From: Chrysopilus asiliformis
Taxonomy: Eukaryota > Arthropoda > Insecta > Diptera > Rhagionidae
Direction: 5' to 3'
NCBI GenBank assembly: GCA_964034945.1
Contig: OZ035962.1
Span: 20,927,530-20,991,529, forward strand
Length of the DNA: 64,000 nucleotides
Each line of letters opens with the position of its first letter. Position 1 is the stretch's first letter. The translations under genes and the position numbers were made by a program. The notes below the pieces were generated by a model. That model worked only from the letters and a program-made list of their open reading frames with translations. It ran no database searches and had not been told where the DNA came from. This document shows, piece by piece, positions 31,158-43,096 of the stretch.

Positions 31158-33250
31158 AAATAAACAAATATGATTTTCCTTTAAAAAATAAAAGCCGTTT
31201 CATTGAAACAATAGTTATTCCTTAGAACTTTATGATTCAGAAAACCATACAATCGAAAATCAAAATTAAAAGTATGGAATACTTGATTTCAGTGACAACT
31301 GCTGTAACTGTATGCCATTTAATTTGATATCCTTTTAGGCATTGGACATTATATGATATGGAAAAATTGAAACAAAAGTCAATAGCAATTAAAAATAAAA
31401 TTTTAACGACTCTATTTTTTTTTTTTGCTTCTGTGCATTTTAAGAGTGTGGCTATTCACATCGCATGAATAAAGTTATAAATTGTTACATAATTAGGGAA
31501 TAACCAGCTTAGCTCTAGAATAAGACTCGTAAAAGTAAAGAATTATGTGAAAAAGTTTTCGGTACAATGAACTTTTCTCAAACGATCATATTTTAATGTC
31601 CGTCGTTTTTATCGAGGCAACTAGCATGAAGATCAAAGCTAAACACATACATACCACCAGCATATACTAGTACTATATTAATCTATCTCTAAAACGTGTC
31701 TACAAGCCAAGCAATTGAATGAATTTTTCAATTATTTATTCGAGTTTCGCCATTTTTATACCAAGTTGACCACATTCGCTTAGCCATTTGTTCGTTTTTT
31801 TTTGTGGAGTTCTAAATTAGTTCCGAATTCATGAAAAAGCCTCTGGAGATATACATATCTATAAAAATATTCGAGTCCGATGAGAAACAAAAAATTGCAC
31901 TTCAATAAATTTTTAGATTTTTTTTTGTTTAAAACTTTTTTTTTTCGACTTCACTCAAAAAAAATCTCATCATCTTTAAAAACAAAAAAAAAATATTTCA
32001 AGAACCTGATCTATTCTAACGACCAGAATCTCTGTCTAATGGCCTCCATTCATTTTATCTGATTTCGTTTCAGTTCCTTGAGTTTTTGCAGTCACGCAAA
32101 GACCTAAAGTGAAATTTATTTTAACTATATCTGGCAATGGTAGTTAAGAATCAAATAATAAATATTTCCGTAAGTCAAACAGATTCAATTGATTTTATGT
32201 TGAAACTATAATTTTCAAAGGGCGGAGCTTCATAATCAAAAGGAAATCTACTATACGGAAGGTGGTAAATAAAAAATCTATACAAAAAAAATTGGATTTT
32301 GCTCAATTTTTCATTGTATACTTCTTAATTTCCTTTTTGTTTTTTGTGGCAATATTTTTTTCTTCTTGGACAATTTATATTAAACAATAAAAATTAAGAT
32401 CTTATACTTTTTAAATTTCATTTTTTGAATCTCAGTTGCCAAATAAAAGATAAATCTTTTAAAATGATGCGTATACGAAAAACTGTATAATGGCTACTCA
32501 CATTATTTATGCAAGTGTCAAAGCAATATCCTCCATTATTGAAAAGTGAAAATGGTTAATGTATTAAAATCGATACTTCTTGCTATCAAACAATGACAAA
32601 TAAGGGTAAATTCTGAAATGCTCGTTCAATGGAAGCGAATTCAGATACTTAATCCTTTTTTTTTCTTTTGCTCGAGCTTACAGTCGTTCAAAAAAGATCG
32701 TTCTCAATAAAACGAGATAAGACACTTTTCAATTTTCCACAGAGGGATATATTTCGTCATCAATGGTTAAAAAATACTCCCCTCAAGATTTTTTTTTTGG
32801 TATTTCGCTTATCTTGTGGTCCAGATTCACTCCACGTCTTAGGTTAAAAAGTAAAAAATAAGTAGGCACTCAAGAAGGAATTCATATGTGATTTTGTCAG
32901 GTATTAATACCAAGAGTACTATAATAATTGCATTTAGATACGAGACACAAGGGATCAATAAAAGTATATAATATGCAAATTGATCTTTCACAAGAAGAAA
33001 CTCATTTTCCATGTAGACGTTGGGCTAAGCAAAAAAAAAACAAAAATATGAGACGAATTTTAATGAGACGGATTTGGGTTTTCTTCACTGATAAGGCATT
33101 TTTAAAAATCTTGTTCCAAGCAAATAAGGAATTTCTTTTGCTTTCAATTGATTCCTTAATACAAACTCTTTTTCAAAGGAATATAGTTTTTTATACAAGA
33201 AATACGTCAAATGCATTAAGTCGTCCAACGAAAACCTTTTTATGCTCTAA
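31158..33250. other. AT-rich interval, nothing recognised
   Basis: Very AT-rich with many poly(A/T) runs. No supported gene, terminal repeats or tandem arrays. The 108-codon frame at 32928-33254 has no recognisable domain. Confidence 0.4.
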
Positions 33251-33610
33251 ATGAGAATCATATAGGATTAGATTAGATTTGGTATGCCATTTGCAACGCA
33301 TCGAACCAATCGTCCGACACAACTACACCAGAGTGTTTGGGATGACAAAAAATTTTGATTTCCGCATGTCGGTCTGTCTGTTTGTGTGTCGGTCTGTCTG
33401 TCGGTGGACACCATAACTTTGGAAAGGATTGAGCCAGAGACTTGAAATTTTTTACAATAACGTAAATAGGAAAACTAAGTTCTCGAACGGGCAAAATTGG
33501 ATCATTTCTTCCTTTCACCCCTCATACAAATGGAACACTTGACGCTTACCGAAAATTTTATAAAGACGAAATGTGTTTAGAACATGATTTTACATAACCA
33601 TTCCATACAA

Positions 33611-33853
33611 CCCTTTCAGACCTGAATTATTTTTTAAAAAAATTTGGTTGTGATAAAATTTGTGTTGATAAAGTGGGTAAATAAGAGTAAGAAAATATTG
33701 AAAAAAAAAAATCCAAGATCTATTACTGTTTTCGATAGCTTGTAATGTGTACAAACGTTCGCAACCGGACTCAAATACGAAATAATCTTATGAAATTGTT
33801 ATATTTGGGAAAAACTTTAATGTGTACAAATGTAACCACCGGGTCTGAAAGAG
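33611..33853. mobile_element. piggyBac-like MITE, CCCTTTCAGACC family, copy 1
   Basis: CCCTTTCAGACC on the left and GGGTCTGAAAGAG on the right are inverted ends. The right side abuts TTAA (33854-33857); the left flank is ACAA, probably a mutated TTAA. The interior, including GATCTATTACTGTTTTCGAT and AACGTTCGCAACCGG, matches 36013-36254 inverted. TTAA targeting is the piggyBac signature. Confidence 0.75.
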
Positions 33854-33857
33854 TTAA

Positions 33858-34075
33858 CACGTTCGTGACATCGTGTACCACTGGTGGTACATGTACAGTT
33901 TTTTAAAATCGCGCGAGTAAATAGTGCGGTAGTTTTTTTGTGGTAGTAATATAAAAACACGCACCGTATACCACCGATGGTGCACAAGCGCCAGAAAACA
34001 AATCCCTAGTGTACCACCCGTGGTACACGATGTCCAAATGTAAAAAAACTTGAAAAAGCGAATGTCACGAACGTG
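33858..34075. mobile_element. piggyBac-like MITE, CACGTTCGTGACA ends
   Basis: CACGTTCGTGACATCG and ATGTCACGAACGTG are inverted termini. TTAA flanks both sides (33854-33857 and 34076-34079). Subterminal GTACCACTGGTGGTAC and GTACCACCCGTGGTAC palindromes recur. There is no transposase. Confidence 0.85.
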
Positions 34076-34160
34076 TTAAAATACAATTGGGCCACTCCTT
34101 CCCCCTTCTAAATAAATCCTCCTTTATCTTGGTTTTATTTCTGATACATAGCGCTCAAAA

Positions 34161-34900
34161 AAAATTTTTTTACTACTTGTAAATTGTCATAACAGCTTTT
34201 TTTTAAGAAATTTTTTATTATGCTCAACTTGTATACCACGTATTAAACCCCAGCTTACGGTTACCTTTCTCACATATTCAAACCTCTTATGATGAATATA
34301 AATGGGTTTAGTATTGAAAGTTTTCATACAAAAACATTTGAAAACTCGAGAACCAATTGAAGTAGTGAGTTGGAATTTGGCATAGAATAGGCTTTTATCA
34401 AATGCCAAACCTCTTCCGAAAATGGGAAAAATTGAACCACCCAAAAATTGAACCAACCTTTCCCCCTCCTCCACCCCTCTACAAACTTTGTCCTACATTT
34501 TCCCTGTTCTGCGCCTTGTAAATGTGCTCAAAGCCTTGGCGTATTGAATCATATGGAAGAGGCTAAATTGACATTACAACTTACGTGCTTTTTGTTGAAA
34601 AATCTTTTTAATTACATTAAAATAATCTCAAAAAGCTTTACTTTGCCATCAAAGATAAAGAGATTGTACATACCTGAAAAAAACAAAGAAAAAATCATCA
34701 TTAGTTTATCAATTTTAAGGAAAGTGAATTATTGTTTAGAATATAGAATATAACAATGTGTAAAATAAGTGTAGAATAATGACAATTTCAAAATTTCAAT
34801 TATTTTCTTTTTACTACACTACTATTAGAGCTTGTTTTAAAAGAAATGTTTTTTACTTATCATTTTGAATTTGATATCCTTTTAGTAAAAATCAAAAATC
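34161..34900. other. Interval without recognised gene
   Basis: Before it, GATACATAGCGCTCAAAAAA (34144-34163) is one arm of the GCGCTGTGTATCA palindrome family. The frames at 34187-34474 and 34448-34753 lack domains; the sequence around 34300-34510 resembles mini-me interior segments (CCACCC.. and TTTCCCCCTCC). Confidence 0.4.
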
Positions 34901-34904
34901 ACAT

Positions 34905-34985
34905 CATTGGGCGCATTCAGTGAACTGAGCCAGTGAGCTGCTCAAAAAACTTCTGAGCGGCTCAATTCACTGAATGCGCCCAATG
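34905..34985. repeat. 81-bp hairpin, CATTGGGCGC ends
   Basis: CATTGGGCGCATTCAGTGAA and its near-exact inverse at the right end enclose GAGCTGCTCAAAAAACTTCTGAGCGGCTC-type pairing (further GAGC/GCTC repeats). It is a compact foldback structure, possibly a minimal MITE. Confidence 0.8.
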
Positions 34986-35396
34986 TTTCGCAATTTTCTT
35001 AATATAATTCTTTTCCGTGATACAAGGCACCATGAATGTTCGTAGGTATCAGCAGTGGGAGAGGTTGCCCCTCTTTTGGATTTTGAAAAAAAAAATCGTT
35101 TTTTATAACCCACAAAGGTGAGACTACAGTGAAAGCGTCGTGTGCTGCATCGCGTCAAAAGTTGAGCATAATGCTTTCTTATGGAATTGCTCTCGATACT
35201 GCGTTAAAAAATGCGATTCGAGAGTAAACCAACTTTCTAAATTTGGAGTCATCAGCTGTATTTTAGTGGTTCTTTAGTCGCGAAAATGTGAATTTTTCCG
35301 AAGCAATGTAAATTTCTGTTATTTGAATTTTAAGGAACAACCCTGTGAGTTTCATTAATCTACCATACAAAAAAGCTTTCCGGCAGGCAGGAGATT

Positions 35397-35527
35397 AAGT
35401 CCCGTTTGCGCGTATTATTCTTAAAAAATTAAGTTGTGGTTAGCCTACTTAAACCGTAGAAATTCTTCGACTTAAATTTTTTAAGTTGTGCATAAGTTGC
35501 TAAGTTTTGTTGGTGCAAACGGCACTA
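35397..35527. repeat. Small TIR element, CCGTTTGCGC ends, copy 1
   Basis: AAGTCCCGTTTGCGC (left) and GGTGCAAACGGCACTA (right, inverse) bracket 130 bp with reiterated TTAAGTT/AAGTTG motifs. A diverged copy at 45715-45845 shares GCGTGTATTATTATTAAAAT, TTTTAACCGTAAAAATTCT and TTTGTTGGTGCAAGCGGAAC. Confidence 0.6.
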
Positions 35528-35696
35528 AAACATTTAAATGAAAACAGCCTAGTGCCTGATATCGTTTCCCATGAATAGGGTAACTACACGACCCAGAATC
35601 GCTGGGATAGCCTCAGATTTAGACTTGTTGTCCTGGCGTACCGGAAACTAAATTTTTGTCCCGGAATTCTTAAATTAGCACTTTGTAGAGACATAA

Positions 35697-35814
35697 AGGT
35701 ATTATCCCACATAAATTTGACAGAGTAAGTCAGGTAGAGAAAATTTATTATATTTCTTTTGCTTGCAAATGAATTGGAAAGTTATATCAAAAGACTTGTG
35801 TAGGATAATACCTT
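35697..35814. repeat. Small TIR element, AAGGTATTATCC ends
   Basis: AAGGTATTATCCCACA and TGTGTAGGATAATACCTT are inverted with one mismatch, 118 bp apart. There is no coding content. Confidence 0.65.
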
Positions 35815-36012
35815 AAAGGCTATTCACGTTTAATGGTAAGTTGACTGGACTAGAACCCCAGAGATCGGACCCTCCCCAAGAACACAGATTTTTCGAAAAC
35901 AAATTCGAATTGGACTATTTATTAATAAAAGTAACAGCAAAACCCAAAATTTGGGGGAGAAAAATAATTTTTAAACTCAAAAATTTTATTTATAGAAATA
36001 AAATGTACTTAA

Positions 36013-36254
36013 CTCTTTCAGACCGGGTGGTTACATTTGTACACATTAAAGTTTTTCCCAAATATAACAATTTCATAAGATTATTTCGTATTTGAGACCG
36101 GTTGCGAACGTTTGTACACATTACAAGCTATCGAAAACAGTAATAGATCTTGGATTTTTTTTTAAATATTTTCTTACTCTTATTTACCCACTTTATCAAC
36201 ACAAATTTTATCACAACCAAATTTAAAAAAAAAAATAATTCAGGTCTGAAAGGA
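36013..36254. mobile_element. piggyBac-like MITE, CTCTTTCAGACC family, copy 2
   Basis: CTCTTTCAGACC and GGTCTGAAAGGA ends lie between perfect TTAA sites (36009-36012 and 36255-36258). The interior matches 33611-33853 in inverse orientation. Confidence 0.85.
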
Positions 36255-36258
36255 TTAA

Positions 36259-36480
36259 ATTTAGGAAATTCATTAATTTAACTAGAAAATCTAGTTAAAT
36301 TAACTAGAAAATTAACTAGAAAATTTTGTTAAATCACCTAATTTCTAGTTAATTCAACTAAATTATTCAGCGAACCTGAGGAACAGTTAACAACCGAAAT
36401 CTAGGTGTTTCAACTAGATTTTCTAGTACTAGATTTCGGTTAAAAATTTTAACTAGATTTTCTAGCTAAGAAAAACATAT
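36259..36480. repeat. CTAGATTTTCTAG palindrome cluster
   Basis: AACTAGAAAATCTAGTTAAA, AACTAGAAAATT and AACTAGATTTTCTAGTAC recur at least eight times in both directions over about 200 bp, along with two ACCGAAATCTAG/CTAGATTTCGGT blocks. It looks like the interior of a motif-filled element; clear ends were not found. Confidence 0.7.
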
Positions 36481-37239
36481 CCTTGGAACAGCGTGGAACT
36501 CCTGCTCGCAATAGAGCTTTGAAATTTTTCAGGAAAATAGATTTTTATAAAGCTATGTGCATAACCATGTCACACATTATAAGAAAATATGAATCAGAAA
36601 TGGTCGTAGATTTTTTCTAAATGAGAAAAGATGTATACAAAATTGATTTTCTTTTATAATACCACATTTTTTGTCGCTTCATTTTTCACAAACATGTAGA
36701 ATATTGAAGGTGAACCGCTCTATTGGAACACAATACAAAAATTGACAAGATATCAACACCAAACCAACAGGAAATTGTATTCTTTAAGAAATAGTGTCAT
36801 ACAAAGAAGAGGTATTGTCACACAAGTAGTAAAAAAAATACTGAAATACAATATGTGGTGACAAGATGAAATAAAAAGAGACAAATAGAGAGTGCCGGTG
36901 ACCTAGAATTATAAAATCTTGACAAAATGTTTAAACTAAGGGATCCTAAGTATGTTTTACACCATTTGTAAGGCATATAACAAAACGTACCGATAACTCA
37001 TGAATGCATCATGCAACAATATTCGGTATGTTTAACAGGTTAATAAAAAATCGAATAATTTAGAATTGAGTTCACATCTTTCTTACATACATAACTAAAC
37101 ATCATAAGATAAAAAATTGGGTACTATATTGAAATTTACTTTACAAAACCACATGAAAACTCAAGAACCAATTGAATTAAACACTTAAAATTTAGCACAA
37201 AATCGACTTTTATAAAAAGTAAAAACATGTTTAATACAA
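36481..37239. other. AT-rich interval, nothing recognised
   Basis: No supported gene or terminal repeats. Around 37060-37215 there is weak resemblance to mini-me interior sequence. Confidence 0.4.
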
Positions 37240-37475
37240 TAGAAAAAATTTAAAAAATCTTTAAAAAAAATCTTTTATTTAAAAAAAATGCACTAAAAAG
37301 AAAATAAATAATTTTTTGGGCGCCGTGTATCAGAAGTAAAAGCGAGATAAAAGCATAAAAAATAAAGTAAAATATTTATCTATCTTTGAGTTATGATACA
37401 CAGCGCCCAAAATATTAGTTTTGCCGTTTTAATGCATTTTTTTAATAAAAGCTTTTTTAAAATTTTTTTCTTTTA
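37240..37475. repeat. Palindromic element, GCGCCGTGTATCA core, copy 1
   Basis: TTTTTTGGGCGCCGTGTATC on the left and GATACACAGCGCCCAAAATA on the right are inverted. The outer sequence (TTTATTTAAAAAAAATGCAC versus TGCATTTTTTTAATAAAAGC) extends the pairing. Further copies are at 41095-41275 and 45340-45440, plus a half copy at 34144. Confidence 0.7.
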
Positions 37476-37989
37476 TTTTTCTATTTTTTTAATTTTGTTT
37501 TTTTTTAGTCATTTCGTATTTGATTAGTATAAATAAAAATTCAAAATGACATCTGCCCTTCACCACGATTGTTTATACTTTTTAGTCTTCGAATATAATA
37601 TCGTTACCCTTGAGATATTCTTACGGACTTTTTGACTCCAGATTCAGATTTATCGACCCCAAAAATCCCGGATGAGATTTTTTCCCGAAACTTTGCGGAA
37701 AAAGATAACCACATTTTCTTTGCGGAAAAAGATAGACAGGACCTTCCATTATCCTAACGGATCTCATAAAATTACAGAATAGGATTTTATATTGCCAGAG
37801 TAGGATTCAATGACCCCAAAAACTCTAGATGAGATTTTTTCCGGAAAATTTTAAGAAAAGGATAATCACGTTTTCCTTACAGAACCTTCCCTTATCCTTA
37901 TGAGGACGAAGTAGTGAAAATCTTATATTGTCATCGGAGTTACGTATATGTGCAAAATTTCAATTCGGATGAGCGGAAGTGGTTTGAAA

Positions 37990-38315
37990 TCGGTGGAGAA
38001 GATGTTTACACGGAAAAACGAAGATTGGGTCTTACAAGATGATAATGACCCGAAACATCGTAGTCGTCTCTGCAAGACCTGGAAAAAGTAAAATGGCGTC
38101 ACGACGATTGGCTGGCCGTCCCAATCCCCAGATGCCAACCCCATCGAAAATAAGTGGGGGTTTATGAAGACGCATCTCGCCGAAAAGTCTGTCAACAATT
38201 TAAAGCACCTAGCATGCGCTATTCGGAAAATTTGGCAAAAAAAAAACTGGCTGAAAGTGTGTCAAGAAGGTACCAGGCTATACTTGACAACGATGTAGAT
38301 TACACGGCATATTAA
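37990..38315 (+). pseudogene. Tc1-like transposase C-terminal relic, copy 1
   Basis: The frame from about 38023 reads DWVLQDDNDPKHRSRLCKTW, then KK and a TAA stop, then NGVTTIGWPSQSPDANPIEN and KWGFMKTHLAEKSVN. This is the C-terminal half of a Tc1-type DDE transposase: the second catalytic Asp sits in DDNDPKH and the third, Glu, in PIEN. A frameshift near 38245 precedes LAESVSRRYQAILDN and the natural stop at 38313-38315. The N-terminal HTH region and the terminal repeats are missing. An inverted relic with the same TAA lies at 42803-43096. Confidence 0.85.
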
Positions 38316-40524
38316 ATACTTGCGACTTGTCATTTGAAAGGTACGTCATTTGAAGGTGGTATATTTTCTATTTTGCAAAAAAAAACGTGGTTATTTTTCT
38401 TGTGGCACAGATTGTAGTTAAAAAAGATATCTCAGTTCTTCAGTATGCAATAAAAATTACGCGGCAAGCAGCATTTTTATTGAGAAAATGCATAAATAGA
38501 AATTATTGCGCCACAGGTGAAAAATTTTAAATGTCAAGGTCAAATATGTCCTTGAATTTTGATTACCATCCCGCCCGCTTTTTCTCCGGACGCTGTCCTG
38601 TAGTTATGGGCATCCGCGAGTATGTTTTTTTTTAATGCACCTAAGGCAGCAAAATACAACCCTAGAAAAGCAATGGCCTAGACGCCTTAAATAGAGGAGA
38701 ACGTCTAAGGAAAAGAGGACGAAAAGGCAACCCTATATCTTGCTACAGAGGCGTATCGCTATGCTTTGACATTTGTCATCGAATTTGATGCAGTGAACTT
38801 TCAGTTGTCTTAAAATATGAGTCGTATACTTCACCGGAAAATAGTTGTGTTAAAACTCTCAAAAAACCATTTATATTTATAAAAAAAGGTTTTCAACGCA
38901 TTAAAAACAAGAAAGGATGAAAGTTTTTACGTAAGCCCAAAGTCAACCATCAAAAAATGTGACTAATTATGGCAAATATTTTAAGTGCATTAATTGGTAC
39001 AGAAACTCCATAATGTTGACATTTTAGCAGCAGTGAATTATATGGTTCAAAGTGCACATTAAAAATTTTTTTGCTAATGTTCTATCACGTTTTACTGTTG
39101 TGTAACCTCAAACTCATTTCTAAGTAAAAAAAATTATTTTCGTGCTCTAAATATATTCTGTTTAAAAAAAAATCACTTTTGATCCGATTAAACGACATGT
39201 TTAATGTTCGCAATGAATTCATAGTATGTTAAAAAATATTTTCTGTGTACAAAATATAGAAAGGAAACGAATTTTGCTAAGCCTATTACACTTTTAATTA
39301 AAGCTTGGAAATTCCCAAGTTTTACAATAACAAAAAAAAGTAATTAGAGTGAAAAATGATTGACGATGATGCTCAACTTCATTACATGATGACATCAGAT
39401 TACATATACATATAAATATCAATTTAATGGCGTTTAAAAATAGATACAGATTTTTTTTAATAAAATAAAATGCCGTTTTAACGAACATCGTCGTACTTTG
39501 CCACATTTTTTCACTAATATAGAAGAGTACCTTTAACCTAATTTCTGATTTTGTCATTTTTGCCATTTACCATTTGCTTTGCTGAAATTTTACCAATAGC
39601 TAACCACCAGCCATTAAGCAACCCCAACTCATTTACAGGCGAACCTGGCATGTATCCACCCATCAAGAAACATTTATATAGACCAATATTTTCTTATTAT
39701 TTTCTGCTTGAAGCAAATTGGAAGACACAGCACGACATTATATTTTAGTGGCATTTGCCGTGCGCCATAGGATCGCAGGATGAGACCCATCAACCATCTA
39801 TAGTCTATAGATTTGGTTCAATGTATGTTTCGTCCTCTGAGATACGAGTACATCACATCGGCATAGATTCGATATGTTAAGACCCTTGAAGTCGTTCATT
39901 CGATGGTTTCTTTCTGTACAATTTCAGTAGTCATCATCATCATCATCACATTGTATTGTATATAAGGATAATTGTTTATTGCGTTGCCTATTGAACGATG
40001 ACGGTGAATTGTGCCGCAACGGACGAAGAATTGGCATGGAATCCAGAAACTCATTTTCTCCGTTTACCAATTAGTTCATATATTGATCAATTTTTCCGTT
40101 GCTACTCAGACCCGTACACAATCTCGATAGACTCTATAGTCGACTCTATCTAATTTTGTTATTATTTTGTGTTCCTTTTGTTGGACTCTTCTAATTTCTT
40201 CGCTATACGAGTATCTGCGATTCGTCTTTACTATAGATACATATCTCAAGAATAATTCTAATAAATAATTTAATACAATGCAACTAATACACTTAGCGCC
40301 ATCGTAATTCCAATTATTAATCAATAACGAAAGCCAGCTCTCTGCTAAAAACGATTAATATCGTTTTACTATGGTTTCCTTCTACAATGCCATAGATTTT
40401 ATATTTTATATGCATAATATATAAACCAAAGCCACAAAAGATAAACTTAAACAATAAATATACGTAACGCTGTATAGCTACTTCCACTTCTATTTCTAAA
40501 GAATTATACGATCTATTATTTTCT
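38316..40524. other. Interval without recognised gene
   Basis: AT-rich, with an (ATC)n run at 39932-39949. The frames at 39294-39566, 39551-39748 and 40106-40324 lack domains. Around 39750-40140 it looks unique and somewhat less AT-rich, but I cannot define an exon. Confidence 0.35.
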
Positions 40525-40665
40525 TATACGTAGTATAATAAAGTATTGTGTTCATGAAAAATTTCGACCTCTTAACTTAGCCTAAAAAAAACATTTCCCA
40601 AGCACTCCTTAGTCGATTGGTGCATTATTAGAAAAACGTCTTTCTGTGTGTCAGAAAAAAATGCA
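40525..40665. repeat. Dispersed repeat, copy of 7.24-7.37 kb
   Basis: AAAGTATTGTGTTCATGAAA, AATTTCGACCTCTTAA, CATTTCCCAAGCACTCC and GTCTTTCTGTGTGTCAG follow the order seen at 7240-7370. This copy is truncated after a short GTCT-like run. Confidence 0.7.
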
Positions 40666-40682
40666 CTAAAATTATTTAAAAA

Positions 40683-41088
40683 CATAACAAAAGCTATAAT
40701 TGCCAAGTTTTATGTAGAATCATATCCTAAATAACTTTTGTTCTAGCACTTTTTTGATAGGATGCACCGTTTTTGAGATATTCGCAAAAAACGTTTTCGT
40801 TCGTATGGTACCCCCCCCCCCCCCCCTAATGGTCCATTTTTGGCCATTAACGAACTTAGCCTTGCATTTTACGAAAAAAAAATCCGCGTAAAACTTCAAG
40901 TCTCTAGCTCAATCCGTACGCCCGCAATCCGCGCCACAGACGGACGGACATGCAAAAATTAATTATTTTTATCATTCTAAACACACTGGTGTAATTCATT
41001 TTTGTGTGTGATGACGGGAACTTGGCGTTACAAACGGTAAGGCAAATCTAATATACCCTTTGGTTTCACCATACAGGTATAAAAATGT
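40683..41088 (+). mobile_element. Mini-me-like element, internally deleted
   Basis: It starts AACATAACAAAAGCTATAATTG, jumps to TTTTATGTAGAATCATATCC (missing about 170 bp present at 51280-51420), has a run of 16 C residues (40811-40826), CCGCAATCCGCGCCACAGAC with a minimal array, CATTCTAAACACACTGGTGT, TTACAAACGGTAAGGC and ends ACCATACAGGTATAAAAA. Confidence 0.8.
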
Positions 41089-41094
41089 ACTAAA

Positions 41095-41275
41095 AAGGAA
41101 AAAAAATTTCTGGGCGCTGTGTCAGAAATAAAAGCGAGATAAAAGCATAAAAAGTAAAATAAAATAAATATTATATTTTTCTCAGTTTTATTTTTGATAC
41201 ATAGCGCCTAAAAATTATTTTTTCCTTTTAGAGCATTTTTTTTAAATAAAAGCTTTTTTTTATTAATTATTTTTT
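41095..41275. repeat. Palindromic element, GCGCTGTGTCA core, copy 2
   Basis: TTCTGGGCGCTGTGTCAGAA and TTTGATACATAGCGCCTAAA are diverged inverted arms. Outer AAAAAGGAAAAAA and TTTTTTCCTTTTA also pair. It directly follows the mini-me end. Confidence 0.65.
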
Positions 41276-42802
41276 AAATTTTTTTTTACCTTAATAATTC
41301 AAAACCTACACGATGAAGAATGTGAAGGGTATTTATAGTTTATTTCATTGTGTGTGGGTAAAAGAGAGTACAAAAAAGGACTCTTATCGCAAATTTTTTA
41401 TGATCTTCTTTTTTGCATAATAAAATATGCACCACCATTCATCATCGATCTCGGTGGCTCGAACTTTCCCGTTATTACCCTCAATAAATCAAACCACGAT
41501 GTCAGAAATTCTCGTTAACTTGAAATCTGGCTTTTATGTTAACTTCGACTTATCGAAGTTCGACTGTATATCTTTAATAATCTTATAATATCATATGAGC
41601 AATAACTGTATGTTTTCATGTTTGTATGTGAACTTTTCTCGGAAACGGCTCTATAGATTTTGATTAAATTTGGGTACTTGTAGTTTTCGGGGACAAAAAG
41701 GCGATTACGCTAAAACGAAAAAATTTCGCGATTACGAAAAAATTCGTTAAGGTCGTGCAATTTCTCGAATTTGAGACCAAGTAGGCGAAAATTTACGTTT
41801 GTCTGTCAAAATTCGTACTTTGACTTTAATTTTTGGGTAAATAAATGCGTTCAAAAATTAAATGTCTTTCTCAATTTGTCCAGTTTCTGTAAATACAAAA
41901 TATTCGTTGCGATAATTACCGACAAAGTTTTTTTTTTTAATTTAGCGCCCCTGCAATGCTCAAAAATACTTTCACTTACAATCCATTCTTCTCTGCCTAA
42001 CTTTTCGCGCAGTTTTCATGTCAATAGCACTTTCTCTGTCTCGGTGATATTTCGGTCTTTTTTCTACATTTTTACAATTTTAAAACCATTTGAACCTATG
42101 TAAGCTAATACCTTTAAAAAAACATGTACTCTAAATCTGCAAATCGAATTCGCCATTAGTGATTGACCAACGCGGGAAAAAAAATTCGACTAACCCCGGA
42201 CGGATGGTCACCCTATTTAAGCCTGATTTTTCCCAAAGTCATAATTAAAATATCTACATAAGTAAACGTTTTTCTGAAAAATTAATAAGAAAAAAATCAA
42301 AAATGATCACTTTTTAAAAAAATTTGCAACTGAGAATTCAATTAAAAAACACGTTTTTAATAGTTTACAAGAGAATCCCATTTGAATTACATTCTCCCTA
42401 TGGTATCTATTTCAAAATAAACAAGATTTAATATTTCATAGTAACTTATGCATGTGTCATATTTTACGAACAACGACTATGAGTCAACTTGTATAGCTTC
42501 TTATTCGGCTAACTAAGTTCAGTAAACAACATAATTACAAACAAAAAAAATCATTCTAAGAAAAAAATAGAAAGATTTTATCAAATACCACAAATATTTT
42601 TCCGCGAGTTAAAATAAATTAAAAAAATCCCTTTTACGGATTTCCCAATTTAAAAGTATCTGAATTCATCGAATATAAATGTGGGATAATTGTGTCAGAA
42701 GACTGTGTTGAAAAAGACTGTGTTTTTTTGCAGAGTAGATAAGCTAATTATAAAGTTTTTGTTTTACATTGAAGCACCTTTCATGTGACAAGTCGCAACT
42801 AT
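41276..42802. other. Interval without recognised gene
   Basis: AT-rich. GTTAACTTCGACTTATCGAA-GTTCGACTGTATA at 41534-41571 looks like one end of a pogo/Tc1-like element (inverse begins CAGTCGAACTTCGATAAG); no partner was found. The 110-codon frame at 41771-42103 has no domain. Confidence 0.35.
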
Positions 42803-43096
42803 TTAATATGCCGTGTAATCTCCATCGTTGTCAAGTATAGCCTGACACCTTCTTGCCATATTTTCAGCCAGTTTTTTTTTTTGCCAAATTTTCCGAATAG
42901 CGCATGCTAGGTACTTTAAATTGTTGACAGACTTTTCGGCAAGATGCGTCTTCATAAACCCCCACTTATTTTCGATGGTGTTGGCATCTGGGGATTGGGA
43001 GGGCCAGCCAATCGTCGTGACGCCATTTTACTTTTTCCATGTCTTGCAGAGACGGCTACGATGTTTCGGGTCATTATCATCTTGTAAAACCCAATC
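42803..43096 (-). pseudogene. Tc1-like transposase C-terminal relic, copy 2
   Basis: Read on the minus strand, the sequence encodes DWVLQDDNDPKHRSRLCKTW, KK, the same TAA stop as copy 1, then IGWPSQSPDANTIENKWGF, HLAEKSVNNLKYLACA, KLAENMARRCQAILDNDGDY and a stop. DNA similarity to copy 1 continues to about 43133. The terminal part is better preserved than in copy 1: the RRCQAILDN frame is intact apart from a possible slip in the poly(A) stretch near 42880. No terminal repeats were seen. Confidence 0.85.

Larger units (their letters stand above)
33252..34160 (-). mobile_element. Mini-me-like element broken by two piggyBac-like MITEs
   Basis: GAGAATCATATAGGATTAGA, CATTTGCAACGCATCGAACC, a short GTCT/GTCG array, CACCATAACTTTGGAAAGGA and GAGCCAGAGACTTGAAATTT run to ATAACCATTCCATACA (about 33608). 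The element resumes with AATACAATTGGGCCACTCCT at 34080. The intervening 0.47 kb is two MITEs. Confidence 0.75.
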
